From assembly GCA_946811695.1 (NCBI GenBank), contig OX328125.1, forward strand, positions 105,364,876-105,428,875: a stretch of 64,000 nucleotides of DNA, written 5' to 3'. Each line of letters begins with the position of its first letter. Within the stretch, counting starts at the first letter, position 1. Shown piece after piece: positions 31,046-40,208 of this stretch. The notes below the pieces were generated by a model. The model was not told where the DNA came from. It made no database searches and was given only the letters and a program-made list of their open reading frames with translations. The DNA is from Gonocerus acuteangulatus. Taxonomy: Eukaryota > Arthropoda > Insecta > Hemiptera > Coreidae. The translations under genes and the position numbers were made by a program.

Positions 31046-31910
31046 TTAATTTGGATTTATTAAATAGTAGTTAATTTTTTTTAAGAGTTGAAAATTAATG
31101 GGAGAATACTCGGCAGGTTGGATATTATTACCATCATGAGGATTTAATTTTTCTTTTAGCCTGTCTCTTGTAGGTGAGTTGTGGAGGATCCCTACACACG
31201 CACCAACAGTAATCTGCAAGCATTCATTCATTCCAACTGCCCTCATATCTTTGTTCCATTACAGAAATATCCTGATGGAATCTCTCACCGTGTTCATCAC
31301 TCACCGCACCACAACTAGGAGGGAAAAAGTCTAGATGAGAGCGGAGAAAATGAATTTTGAGAGACATGTTGCATCCAAGTTCATGATATTTTTGTAGAAG
31401 TATCATCACCAACTGAACATTTATCTTCTCTTTTCTTCCCCAAAAAAACCTTTAATAACTCCCTTGAACGCATTCCAAGCTTCCTTTTCTTCCCCTTCCA
31501 AAACTCTGTCGAACGCAGGATCCTTCACAAGCTCCTGAATTTGTGGCCCAATAAAAACACCTTCTTTAACTTTTGCATCACTTAAGAAAGCAAATTTTCA
31601 CCTCAAATATCTAAATGCCTGTCCTTCTTTGTTCATTCCTTTGACAAAGTTTTTCATGAAACCGAGTTTTATATGTAGTGGTGGAAGAAATATATCTTTC
31701 GGGTCGACGAGAGGCAGGGCAACTCTTTCGGGTCGACGAGAGGCAGGGCAACAACATCACCAGAGATTTTCCACTTGTGTTCAGCATATTTGATTGAGTG
31801 GAGGAGGGCTTTCATGTTTTCATAAGTCTCCTTCATGTATAAAACCTCAAAATAGCTGTACAACATCCAAAAATTAAATTTCTCAACGAAGTGAAAGTTG
31901 AGCATGTAAA
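31046..31910 (-). pseudogene. broken copy of multicopy SDEHGERFHQDI gene family
   Basis: In order on the minus strand: FHFVEKFNFWML, YENMKALLHSIKYAEHKWKI, then after a gap LVDPK, IFLPPLHIKLGFMKNF (other frame), VKDPAFDRVLEG, then KYHELGCNMSLKIHFLRSHL, DFFPPSCGAVSDEHGERFHQ and DISVMEQRYEGSW. I know this pattern from a large family of uncharacterised proteins in arthropods and Hydra. Function is unknown to me; its copy number suggests a mobile origin. The segment expected between SGD and LVDP (with YCCFLCEWDSR in relatives) is missing. A 29-bp tandem duplication at 31695-31752 shifts the frame, and further frameshifts occur near 31430 and 31600. It is a dead copy. Confidence 0.75.
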
Positions 31911-32091
31911 AAGTGACATGTTACTGTATCTTGAAAAAAAAAGAAGAGCTAATTGGTCATTTTCGAGGTGATTTTTGAACTAAGGGGGTGAAAATACATA
32001 ATAATTGGGTATTTTTAAGCCCGAAACATATTCATTGTTATGTGGGTGAATAATTAGGCCGACCTTCACTAGTTAGAATTTTTTGTTATTT

Positions 32092-32129
32092 CACAAAGCG
32101 CTTTCGAGATTCAATCTCATCATCAGTGC
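32092..32129 (-). ncRNA. hammerhead-like motif in left arm
   Basis: Minus strand: GGCA, CUGAUGA, one U, stem II GAGAU/AUCUC, GAAA with the palindrome AGCGCU as stem III, U, then UGUG. Stem I pairs only three bases including a G-U (GCA with UGU), so it is the weakest of the sets. The same motif occurs inverted at 33065. Confidence 0.45.
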
Positions 32130-32146
32130 CTGTTGACAACAACATA

Positions 32147-32779
32147 TTTTTTTTTTTTTTTTTTTTTTTTTTATTAAATATTTACAATAAGTAAATAAAT
32201 TTTCCCTAAGGAATGAATAATGTTTTTAAGTGTTACAGTTGGTCCCTAGGCCACTTTCTTTTCAGGCGTCTCGGGGGATTGGAAGGGATCGCATCTGTGG
32301 AAAGGGATTGGGCAAGGGGATTGGGATGAAAGGATAGCTTGGAATGAAAAGTGGAGAAGCGGGTTTTAGCTAATTCAGCGACAAAGGGAATTTCGAGATC
32401 TCGGTGGATGATATTATTGTTGACGTAGAAGGGAGCATTAAGGATCCGGCGAAGGACTTTGGACTGGAAGCTTTGGATTCGGTTTATGTTGGAAGGTTTT
32501 GCTGTACCCCATAGTTCAATGCCGTATGTCCAAATCGGTTGTAGATTCTAAGTTTGTTTTCAGTACTGAGTTTTGATTTGGGACCTATTCGTCGTCTAAG
32601 TAGGCCGTAGCGTCTGTTTAGTTCTTGTCGTTTTGTTTTTGTGTGTGTGTTCCAAGTAAGTCTCTTGTCGAGGTGGAAGCATAGGTATCGAGCAACATCG
32701 GATTTGGGAATGAGGGATTCGTTTAGGGTAACAGATGGGCACTCACTGCGCCGCAGTGTGAATGTGACGTGCTTACATT
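32147..32779 (-). mobile_element. 5'-truncated jockey-type LINE, 14-bp target duplication
   Basis: TTGACAACAACATA is found at 32133-32146 and 32780-32793. The insert has poly-T at 32147-32172 (a minus-strand A-tail). It lies within one arm of the palindromic Penelope-like element, so it is the younger of the two insertions. Confidence 0.9.
32233..32779 (-). pseudogene. LINE ORF2 C-terminal part with one frameshift
   Basis: The first frame reads CKHVTFTLRRSECPSVTLN, IPKSDVARYL, FHLDKRLTWNTHTKTKRQEL and IGPKSKLSTENKLRIYN. It shifts near 32525 to WTYGIELWGTAKPSNINRIQ, SFQSKVLRRILNAPFYVNNN, IIHRDLEIPF and ends RRLKRKWPRDQL with a stop at 32233. These are the YLGxxLDxxLTW, YGIELWG and NAPxYV motifs of jockey-clade reverse transcriptases. 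One short deletion at the frame switch is the only clear lesion besides 5' truncation, so the copy is fairly young. Confidence 0.9.
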
Positions 32780-33064
32780 TTGACAACAACATAGCAAATA
32801 TAAAAGTAAATCTACAACTAAAATCAAAATTTCTATGTACATTTTAAAAAATTTCTTAGTCGCTAGCATAAAAACTGTAAAAGTTATAATTCTTAAAAAC
32901 GAAATTAATTAATTAAATAAATAAATTAATAATTTATTTCGTTTTTAAGAATTATAACTTTTACAGTTTTTATGCTAGCGACTAAGAAATTTTTTAAAAT
33001 GTACATACAAATTTTGATTTTAGTTGTAGATTTACTTTTATATTTGTTATGTTGTTGTCAACAG

Positions 33065-33102
33065 GCACTGATGATGAGATTGAATCTCGAAAGCGCTTTG
33101 TG
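33065..33102 (+). ncRNA. hammerhead-like motif in right arm
   Basis: Plus-strand partner of the motif at 32092, with the same core (CUGAUGA, GAAA), stem II GAGAU/AUCUC and AGCGCU stem III. Confidence 0.45.
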
Positions 33103-33226
33103 AAATAAAAAAAATTCTAACTATTGAAGGTCGGCCTAATTATTCACCCACATGATGATGAACCCTCACCTACCAGCTCCCAACACCTGTGATATTCATT
33201 GTAGGTCACTGTTATTAAATACTATA

Positions 33227-33316
33227 TAGTCGTCATATTCTATCAAAAAGGTTTTTTTTATTTCAAGTAGGAAATTGTAAATGTTGTCCATATATTGGCT
33301 CCCATCGGAGAGTTAG
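33227..33316. repeat. 90-bp direct repeat, left of PLE-like copy 1
   Basis: ATAGTCGTCATATTCTATC through CCCATCGGAGAGTT is repeated almost exactly at 34167-34256, on both sides of the insertion at 33320-34166. It is either an unusually long target duplication or a pre-existing repeat. Confidence 0.85.
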
Positions 33317-33319
33317 CAC

Positions 33320-33321
33320 TT

Positions 33322-33380
<59 letters not shown>
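33320..33380. repeat. (TA)n microsatellite at PLE-like copy 1 boundary
   Basis: TA tract of about 55 bp leading into CATATATACAATTCTTATT. A shorter TA tract precedes the same sequence at 37444-37470. Confidence 0.9.
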
Positions 33381-33387
<7 letters not shown>

Positions 33388-33462
33388 TACAATTCTTATT
33401 TATCTTAGGAGGCATGGGGTCGTTAAAGCCGTATTCCTTTATTATTCTACTTTATTTAATAG

Positions 33463-33507
33463 GCCCGACATGTTTTGTGCATCTTCTCTTCGCACCTCTT
33501 CAGGGGC
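33463..33507 (-). ncRNA. hammerhead-like motif, core mutated
   Basis: Minus strand: stem I GCCC/GGGC, CUGAAGA, stem II GUGC/GCAC, then AAAA in place of GAAA, CAUG, UC. The G12-equivalent change predicts loss of cleavage. The same site in copy 2 (37553) keeps GAAA. Confidence 0.5.
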
Positions 33508-33637
33508 ACTTCTTGCTAGGAAGGCCTCTCATTACCATGTACTCCCTCTGGAGTGTGGCTTAATAATGTATTAAGAGAGTATTAAGCCAGACTCCAGAGG
33601 GTGTACATGGTAATGAGAGGATCTCCTAGCAAGAAGT

Positions 33638-33682
33638 GCCCCTGAAGAGGTGCGAAGAGGAGATGCACGAAACATGTCGGGC
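33638..33682 (+). ncRNA. hammerhead-like motif, intact core
   Basis: Plus strand: GCCC, CUGAAGA, one G, stem II GUGC/GCAC around an 11-nt loop, GAAA, the palindrome CAUG, UC, GGGC. Stem I is perfectly paired (GCCC/GGGC). It faces the motif at 33463 across the palindrome centre. The equivalent site in copy 2 is deleted (near 37728). Confidence 0.6.
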
Positions 33683-33883
33683 CTATTAAATAAAGTAGTA
33701 TAATAAAGGAAAACTGCTTTAACGACAGTATGCCTCCTAAGATAAAAAATATATATATATATTAATTCTTGTGAAAGACGACCCGATATATATTTTCCAC
33801 ATTTTCTTGTTTCTTTTTCTGGCAGGGGGTCGATAAAGCAGTACACTCTTTGTTCACATCAACAACTTTATTTTGTATGTTTC

Positions 33884-33923
33884 GCCCGACATGGTTCGTG
33901 CCTTTTCGCGCCTCTTCAGGGGC
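33884..33923 (-). ncRNA. hammerhead-like motif, decayed
   Basis: Minus strand: GCCC, CUGAAGA, GCGC with GCAC (one mismatch), GAAC instead of GAAA, CAUG, UC, GGGC. Stem I is kept while the core and stem II are damaged. Confidence 0.4.
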
Positions 33924-34166
33924 TTTCCTTATCGGGAAGTCCTCTCGTCATGTCAAAATGACTGGTCTGGTAAATCTAGTGTTACCTAATATCAACATTT
34001 TCTTAGTTTATCAGGTAACTACTTATCATTTACCGATCCATTTATTGTCATCCATTCATAAATAAAATGGCTAAAGCTGAAATTTTGTAAAAGAACATGA
34101 AAAAACTAAAAAGTTGAAGTATTTTATCAAATTAATGTTTAAATTAATAAGATTTGGCTCTCAGAT

Positions 34167-34256
34167 ATAGTCGTCATATTCTATCAAAAAGGTTTTTTTT
34201 ATTTCAAGTAGGAAATTGTAAATGTTGTCCATATATTGGCTCCCATCGGAGAGTTG
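34167..34256. repeat. 90-bp direct repeat, right of PLE-like copy 1
   Basis: Second copy of the 33227-33316 sequence. The locus at 37.4-38.3 kb has the same element but lacks this flanking repeat. Confidence 0.85.
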
Positions 34257-34990
34257 GTCAGTCATGTTGTCCGGTAAGTTATATGTATATATGTGTCTGA
34301 ATTCATTAAAATTTATCTGTAATGTATGATTCTATGGAGATAATTTCCCGGCAGGGATGAGTTTCCTTATCACATTGGATTATTATGTGTCACCTACGGA
34401 AATTCGGGCGTGGGTAGAAAAGAAAACACCTTGTACGTTTTTTTTCCTTATTAGATTACCCTGTATAAAAATAATATAATTTTATACTAGTGATACGAAA
34501 CTCGAGGAGGTATATTTTCCAATTCTATCATCAAAGCAACTCTTTCTTACTGTATGATTCTTTGCCGAAGGAAATAACGAATTGCATTTCGACGGCGAAG
34601 AAGATTTGTCATCATATGAAAACAGGCATCAATTTGAATATTTCTCATGTAATTATCTGATATTATTTATTTTCACATGCGATTCTGCGCATCTTATCGA
34701 ATGCTTCACGCGCATTTAATAGCACTTTAAACGCTTGGGATGTATTCAAATTATACTGCTAGTGAATGGTCTTATCAAGTTTGCGGCTCGCCATGATTTC
34801 CGGGTGCAATCCTTACGAAATAACATCTGAGTGGCAGAATTATGCTAATTTCGTAAGACGCCTAAAAGAATCATGATGTAACCAGAAGGCTTCGAGGGAA
34901 GCCGGATAGCAGAGGATCACGACGGTCCTTTTAATCGTATTCAACAAGTTTTTTTTTTGTAAAATAAACAAACGTTTAGTTAGTAAATAA
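34257..34990. other. apparently single-copy region, no gene seen
   Basis: Between 34300 and 34950 nothing matches other parts of the window. Base composition is more balanced than in flanking repeats (CTTATCAAGTTTGCGGCTCG, GAAGGCTTCGAGGGAAGCCG). No open frame looks coding. It may be unique host DNA, for example intronic or regulatory. Confidence 0.35.
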
Positions 34991-34995
34991 TTATT

Positions 34996-35113
34996 TAAAT
35001 TTTAACGTACATTTATTATTAACTATGAATTTTAGGACGGGTTATCTATAGGTTACCACCCTTTTCTAGCCAGGACAGGGGTGATGCCTTTTCTCTTTTC
35101 TAAAGAGTAAGTT
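34996..35113 (-). repeat. SINE family 1, body only
   Basis: On the minus strand AAAAGAGAAAAGGCATCACC, CCTGTCCTGGCTAGAAAAGG, GTGGTAACC and the end GTTAAAATTT are the 3' body of the class-II-tRNA-like SINE. The tRNA head is missing. It lies tail-outward 75 bp from the complete copy at 35187. Confidence 0.8.
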
Positions 35114-35186
35114 AGTAAATAAATATAAAATTAAAAGAAAATACATTTATATAGATTTCTTATGTCATTTATTTGTTGTATTTAGG

Positions 35187-35395
35187 AGGCCCGGTGGCCG
35201 TGAGCGTTAAGGCGTGAGCACTCAACACTCCGTGCCAAAGAGTCGTTGGTTTGATTCCCACTAGGGGTGGTGGCTTTTCTTTAGAAAAAAGAAAAGGCAT
35301 CAGCCCTATCCTGGCTAGAAAAGGGTGGTAACCTATAGACAACCCGCCCTAAAATTCGTAGTTAATAATAAATGGATGTTAAAATTTAACAAATA
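35187..35395 (+). repeat. SINE family 1, full-length copy
   Basis: Most complete copy: GAGGCCCGGTGGCCGTGAGC, GTTAAGGCGTGAGCAC, box B GGTTTGATTCCCACTA, then GGTGGTGGCTTTTCTTTAG, AAAAGGCATCAGCCC, GGCTAGAAAAGGGTGG and the end GTTAAAATTTAAC. The head resembles class II (Leu/Ser) tRNAs. No A-tail; the tail ends in a short palindromic AAATTT word. Confidence 0.85.
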
Positions 35396-35397
35396 AA

Positions 35398-36105
35398 TTA
35401 TTTTATTTAATTCTTTTATCGCAACTTTGGTCATATGCGCAATATCATTGTATAAAAAGTCCGACTCACAGGAACAGCATCATCTTAGCACGGTTCCGTT
35501 CTTATCCCTCATGTCTTTTGGAAAGGTTGAAATAAAAACATTTATAAATGATCCCGCATCTGTGAGGTATAGTTCTCGATCTTCTCATCGCCCTGATGAA
35601 GGCTTGAATTTCAAGCCGAAACGTCGGCAACAATAAAACCATTTTCACTGTAAAATGTAGTTTTATTAAGAAGCAATGACCGAACCCCGACAATCCCTAC
35701 CTTCGCATTTATAATTTTGGTTAGACCTTTCATGAAATACTCGTTATGATCCCAAATAAGTCACGGTTGGAAGGGTCCATACCTCATACCTGACTCCCTG
35801 GCCTTGTCAAGGTTCTCTCAAGAAACACACTACTTACTGTTTCTTATTTTCTTTTACTATAATACTAATTTAACAGATAAATGCAATATAAAAAAAAAAT
35901 TAAAAAATGATTTAAACAAAGACAAAATCCCGTTCAAAAGAACAAAACAAACACATTTGAAGTTTTAAGAACATATAAATAAACACCCCCTTTTTCCACC
36001 TTCATAAAGATATATATTTTTAAATACTTATTCACTTAAATAGAATTGTTCTAATCCCGCATGCGCTAAATTCTGAGGGAAATATTCCCGACGGTTCCGC
36101 CATTT
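35398..36105 (+). repeat. PLE-like repeat, plus-strand copy
   Basis: Collinear with 5851-6582 in inverse orientation. It includes AAAAGTCCGACTCACAGGAA, a hammerhead-like motif, AAGCAATGACCGAAC, the GACTCCCTGGCCTTGTC phrase and the CCGCATGCGCTAAATTC block that starts the foldback at 36050. No coding remnant was recognised. Assignment to Penelope rests on the hammerhead motif and the palindromic habit of relatives. Confidence 0.65.
35590..35628 (+). ncRNA. hammerhead-like motif, CUGAUGA type
   Basis: GCC, CUGAUGA, A, stem II GGCUUGA/UCAAGCC, GAAA, CGUC, GGC, identical to the minus-strand motif at 6333. Stem III is the four-base palindrome ACGU without a loop. Confidence 0.55.
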
Positions 36106-36364
36106 GCATTTCCATTACAATGAACAACACGCTACTTTAAACTCAATAATTACTGATTGTGTTTCGATTAGGACCAGGGAAGGTGTTGAGAGATCAGGCA
36201 AGGGAGATAGTGTTTATCAATACTTAGCCAAAGCTAGGGCTGAAAACAATTTAAGCTATAGCCTGTTCAAATAGATGGTTTAGTTGGAAGAAAAAGGGCG
36301 TGGCCTATATTCCCTGTGCAAGAAATTGGTGGGTAAAATCCTCTCTGTTATAACCTTATCACTA

Positions 36365-36703
36365 TATCACCTATAGGAGACGTAAAAACCGAGAGCTTTA
36401 TAGTTTATATAACGACTTAAATGTTGTTAACTTCATAAAGCTTGGACGGTTAGGTTGGGCTGGGCACGTCATACGAATGGGGGAAGGAGAGATACCAGGG
36501 AAGGTCCTTGAAGCCAGGATGGAACGAACTAGGAGGAGAGGGAGACCCAGGCTGAGATGGGAGGACAGTGTGGCAGCTGATGCTAGGGTCCTTCTCAATG
36601 CACCGAACTGGAAGGCGGCGACAGCAGATAGAGATGGTTGGCGGAAGCTCATAGAGGAGGCCAAGACCCGCCTAGGGTTGTAGCGCCAAATAAGAAGAAG
36701 AAG
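36365..36703 (+). mobile_element. 5'-truncated RTE/CR1-type LINE, 30-bp target duplication
   Basis: A 30-bp sequence starting AAAATCCTCTCTG occurs at 36335-36364 and 36704-36733. The insert ends in a short (AAG)n tail instead of poly-A. It interrupts the foldback element, so it is younger. Confidence 0.9.
36366..36683 (+). pseudogene. LINE ORF2 C-terminus (RTE/CR1-like)
   Basis: The open frame reads YRRRKNRELYSLYNDLNVV, FIKLGRLGWAGHVIRMGEGE, PGKVLEARMERTRRRGRPRL, RWEDSVAADARVLL and ends DRDGWRKLIEEAKTRLGL. RLxWxGHVxRM, GRPRxRWxDxV and DRxxWRxLxxEA are the C-terminal signature of several RTE/CR1-type reverse transcriptases. The frame has no stop or shift to its natural end at 36683, so the copy is young. 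It lacks the catalytic domain and cannot act alone. Confidence 0.85.
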
Positions 36704-36970
36704 AAAATCCTCTCTGTTATAACCTTATCACTAGGAGGTTTAAAACGGTTTTAGTCTTATCTTTGGCTAAGTATTTATAAATATTAGACACTATTTACTT
36801 TGTCTGACCTCTCAAAGCCTCCTCTAGTCTTAAACGAGACATAATCAGTTGTTATAATGTTTCGCGTACCGTGTTGTTCCTTGAAATGGGAGTTTGCAAA
36901 TGGTGGAACCGTCAGGAATATTTTCCTCAAACTTTCGCGCATGCGGAATTGAACTTTTCCTCCTATCTGA

Positions 36971-37440
36971 ACAGGCTATAGCAATTGCGGCATCTTCTAG
37001 TAGCTTGATAGTGAAAGGGATTATACCGAGATAACTCCTCCTAATGATAGATTAGAAATTATATTAAAGAGAGAGTATTTTGATAGCAAGACTGTGTATT
37101 AAAGAGATAAGTATGCATAACTAACAGCTGATCAGATTGATCGGGGTAATTAAATAGGCGAGCTAGTTAATTATAAAGTACGATAAAAACCTGTTATATC
37201 TATAATCTCCGGGCTGGTTAGGGGTAACAATCCGAGATAGGATGGATTCCTGTAGTATCTTGGGAGATTTCTCAAGCATCTTAAATCTACCTTATTAAAT
37301 AGTTGACTCCCTCCGTGCAGGAAGAAAACCTTTTATGATGTTGATCTGATAGCACAAGCTGATACTGATGAGAAATTTCGACGTTTAATTTGCCATAAGA
37401 CAAGAAGAAATCAGTCTTTAAAAAAAAAAAAAAAAAAAAA
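36971..37440. other. spacer, no gene seen
   Basis: It includes a poly-A run at 37420-37440 followed directly by (TA)n at the start of PLE-like copy 2. No gene was seen. Confidence 0.4.
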
Positions 37441-37477
<37 letters not shown>

Positions 37478-37552
37478 TACAATTCTTATTTATCTTAGGA
37501 GGCATGGGGTAGTTAAAGCCGTATTCCTTTATTATTCTACTTTATTTAATAG

Positions 37553-37597
37553 GCCCGACATGTTTCGTGCATCTTCTCTTCGCACCTCTTCAGGGGC
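37553..37597 (-). ncRNA. hammerhead-like motif, intact core
   Basis: Minus strand: GCCC, CUGAAGA, stem II GUGC/GCAC, GAAA, CAUG, UC, GGGC. All core positions are kept, unlike the orthologous site at 33463. Confidence 0.6.
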
Positions 37598-37802
37598 ACT
37601 TCTTGCTAGGAAGTCCTCTCATTACCATGTACTCCCTCTGGAGTCTGGCTTAATAATGTATTAAGAGAGTATTAAGCCAGACTCCAGAGGGTGTACATGG
37701 TAATGAGAGGATCTCCTAGCAAGAAACATGTCGGGCCTATTAAATAAAGTAGCATAATAAAGGAAGACTGCTTTAACGACCGTATGCCTCCTAAGATAAA
37801 AA

Positions 37803-37858
<56 letters not shown>

Positions 37859-37975
37859 TCTTGTGAAAGATGACCCGATACATATTTTCCACATTTTCTT
37901 GTTTGTTTTTCTGGCAGGGGGTCGATAAAGCAGTACACTCTTTGTTCACATTAACTACTTTATTTTGTATGTTTC

Positions 37976-38015
37976 GCCCGACATGGTTCGTGCCTTTTCG
38001 CGCCTCTTCAGGGGC
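37976..38015 (-). ncRNA. hammerhead-like motif, decayed
   Basis: Same sequence as 33884-33923: stem I GCCC/GGGC intact, GAAC instead of GAAA and a mismatch in stem II. The shared lesions show that they predate the duplication. Confidence 0.4.
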
Positions 38016-38263
38016 TTTCCTTATCGGGAAGTCCTCTCGTCATGTCAAAATGACTGGTCTGGTAAATCTAGTGTTACCTAATATCAACATTGTCTTAGTT
38101 TATCAGGTATCTACTTATCATTTACCGATCCATTTATTGTCATCCATTCATAAATAAAATGGCTAAAGCTGAAATTTTGTAAAAGAACATGAAAAAAACT
38201 AAAAAGTTGAAGTATTTTATCAAATTAATGTTTAAATTAATAAGATTTGGCTCTCAGAACGTT

Positions 38264-40030
38264 TAAAATTTTTCACGAGATAATATCATCACTTAACAGA
38301 AACTAGGAACCCTAGAATGGAATGGAATGAATTAAAGGACGAACAACTTACTGTTTTAATCGTCCTATGAACCTTTTGTTTTTTGTTTTTTAATTAAACC
38401 TAGTTTTTAACTAATTAATCTCATGAAATATGTAAGCACATTCTGTTCCTTTTTTTTTTTTTTTTTTTTTTATTAGAATAACATATAACTGTACACAACT
38501 TATTTATTTATTTAATTTTTCTCATTAATTTAAAGCTAACAATAGACGGTATATTCCTTTCTACTATAGCTACTTCTATGTATATATATATATACACACA
38601 TACATGCATATATATATATATACACACACACATACATATACACACATGCATACATACACATTCACACACACACACACACACATATATGCATATATATACT
38701 TATACTCTTACACCTAAATTTATTTATTTACAAGTATTCCTTACATTAAATCTAACCGTACAAAATATATCTAATTTTTTTTTTATTATTATTTTTATTT
38801 ATTTTTTATTTATTTATTCTTTTTTTTTTTTTTTTTTTTTTTTTTTGTATATATTTTAGGGAACCCTAGAGGTTTAGTATCAGTGCTCATAATGTAATCT
38901 TAACAAATCAAATTATAGATACGTACATCGGATTCGGAATAAAAAATAAACGAAAAACTAGCCAAATGTAATCCCCGGACATCAAAATACAGAAAGGACC
39001 TGTTCGGTGGGCGCATGCTTTCAGCTTACATCGTAAATTCCAGCCCACTTCCTAAGATAGCTAAGTAACACCCTTCAATGTTTTCAGTAAAATAAAAACA
39101 TTCAAGACACTTTAAGAGGTCTTAAATCTTATCATTCATGATGCCTTCATAGCTACATTATTCTATGGTATTTTTCTTAGATTTGTATGTTCACAAGGTT
39201 TTTTTTTTTTTTTTTTTTTTTTATAGGTTTGAGATAGTGGAGAGCTTGAAAATCCGTAACAACAAGCTTCAGAAGAGTTTACTTCGTTCGCGGTTTTCTA
39301 AATGCGTATAGAAGCATAGCGAGATTTTCAAGATTACTGTGGACCAAAAACGAGAAAAAGATCGCTTCTTTTGTGTTTGTTATACCCCATTCCTTAAGAA
39401 CAACCGGAATTTTGCGAAAATTATATATTTGTTTTTTTCTGACTAAAATCTACACGGTTTTTTCGTATATACATGATCACCTCGTCGAATTTATTATCAG
39501 AGGTATCTTTCAAAAGGTATTCTAGGGGAAAAATGATCGTTTATTTGATATCGAACATATTAAATGACGAAACAAATATGATTTTTGGTATAAAGCGTCT
39601 TTCTGAGAATGTCTGCACAAAAATAAGTACAAAAAATATAGTCTATTTTGTTCAGTTTGTTTTGTTGAGTGATTACAATTTTGTCCGCATAGTGTTTTGT
39701 CCAAAATGACACACATTAATGTAGCATCGAAAATGTCGCTTTTGTTGTAGATTTAATTTCGGGAATAGTTAAATTTGTTTAATCGTAAAATGAGCTCGTA
39801 ATTTTAGGTTTTCGCAAAAATAGCGAGATATATGAAAGGAAAATATTGAGATTTTCTATCATTAATATAGCACGCTTCCATGTATTTTGTATATTTATTT
39901 GACATTAAATAAATAACTAATAAATCAGTTAAATAACTGTTTCTTATTTATGAATATCACAAAAAAAAAACAAAAACATTCTCTTGCTCCAAGGCCTGTT
40001 ATTACTCGTGTCAGTTCATAACTAATTTAT
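38264..40030. other. no gene seen; poly-T and CA/TA tracts
   Basis: Poly-T runs lie at 38452-38472, 38821-38846 and 39200-39222, and a mixed (TA)n/(CA)n tract at 38577-38700. The remaining sequence has no relatives in the window. Open stretches at 39473-39709 and the opposite strand show no motifs. Confidence 0.4.
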
Positions 40031-40034
40031 TGTA

Positions 40035-40208
40035 ACCTTTAACGTCCATTTATATGTGACTCCGAATTTTAGGACGGGTTATCTACTAGTTACCGTCCTT
40101 GTCTCTTTTCTTTTTCCCAAAGAAATGCCACCACCACTAGTGGGAACCGTACCTACAAACTTAAGTATGGATTTCTCACGCCTTAGCACTCACGACCACT
40201 GGGTCTCT
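40035..40208 (-). repeat. SINE family 1
   Basis: Minus strand: CCCAGTGGTCGTGAG, GCTAAGGCGTGAG, box B variant GGTACGGTTCCCACTA, GGTGGTGGCATTTCTTTGG, and the end ATAAATGGACGTTAAAG. The body is shortened in the middle compared with 35187. Confidence 0.75.

Larger units (their letters stand above)
32039..33154. mobile_element. palindromic Penelope-like element split by a LINE
   Basis: The outer parts are inverted: ATGTGGGTGAATAATTAGGC at 32039 and its inverse ending at 33154. The inner parts 32794-32905 and 32935-33050 are also inverted copies around a short AT spacer. Removing the LINE at 32147-32779 restores two arms of about 220 bp, each with one hammerhead-like motif near the middle. The arrangement matches the other PLE-like palindromes in the window, although this family has a different sequence. 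Confidence 0.75.
33381..34166. mobile_element. palindromic PLE-like element, copy 1
   Basis: The left unit is a palindrome: 33408-33560 (GGAGGCATGGGGTCGTTAAA...) mirrors 33575-33745, each arm holding a hammerhead-like motif. After a short TA tract a further pLTR-like unit follows (CTGGCAGGGGGTCGATAAAG, TTTATTTTGTATGTTTCGCC), with a third motif on the minus strand. The end TAAGATTTGGCTCTCAGA meets the 90-bp direct repeat. No reverse transcriptase or endonuclease remains. The same structure is found at 37472-38263. Confidence 0.7.
36050..36970. mobile_element. foldback element split by a LINE
   Basis: CCGCATGCGCTAAATTCTGA, GGTTCCGCCATTTGCA, ACTGATTGTGTTTCG and TACTTAGCCAAAG on the left recur inverted as TTTGGCTAAGTA, GAGACATAATCAGT, TGCAAATGGTGGAACCG and TTCGCGCATGCGGAATT on the right. 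Arms are about 300-400 bp, unequal in divergence. The 36365-36703 LINE lies near the centre. No transposase was found. Confidence 0.7.
37444..38263. mobile_element. palindromic PLE-like element, copy 2
   Basis: Collinear with 33360-34166 throughout, with few substitutions. Differences: a 35-40-bp deletion removes the hammerhead of the right palindrome arm near 37728, the internal TA tract is expanded to about 52 bp (37802-37853, against 17 bp in copy 1), and the 90-bp flanking direct repeats are absent. The end TTTGGCTCTCAGA is the same. Confidence 0.75.
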
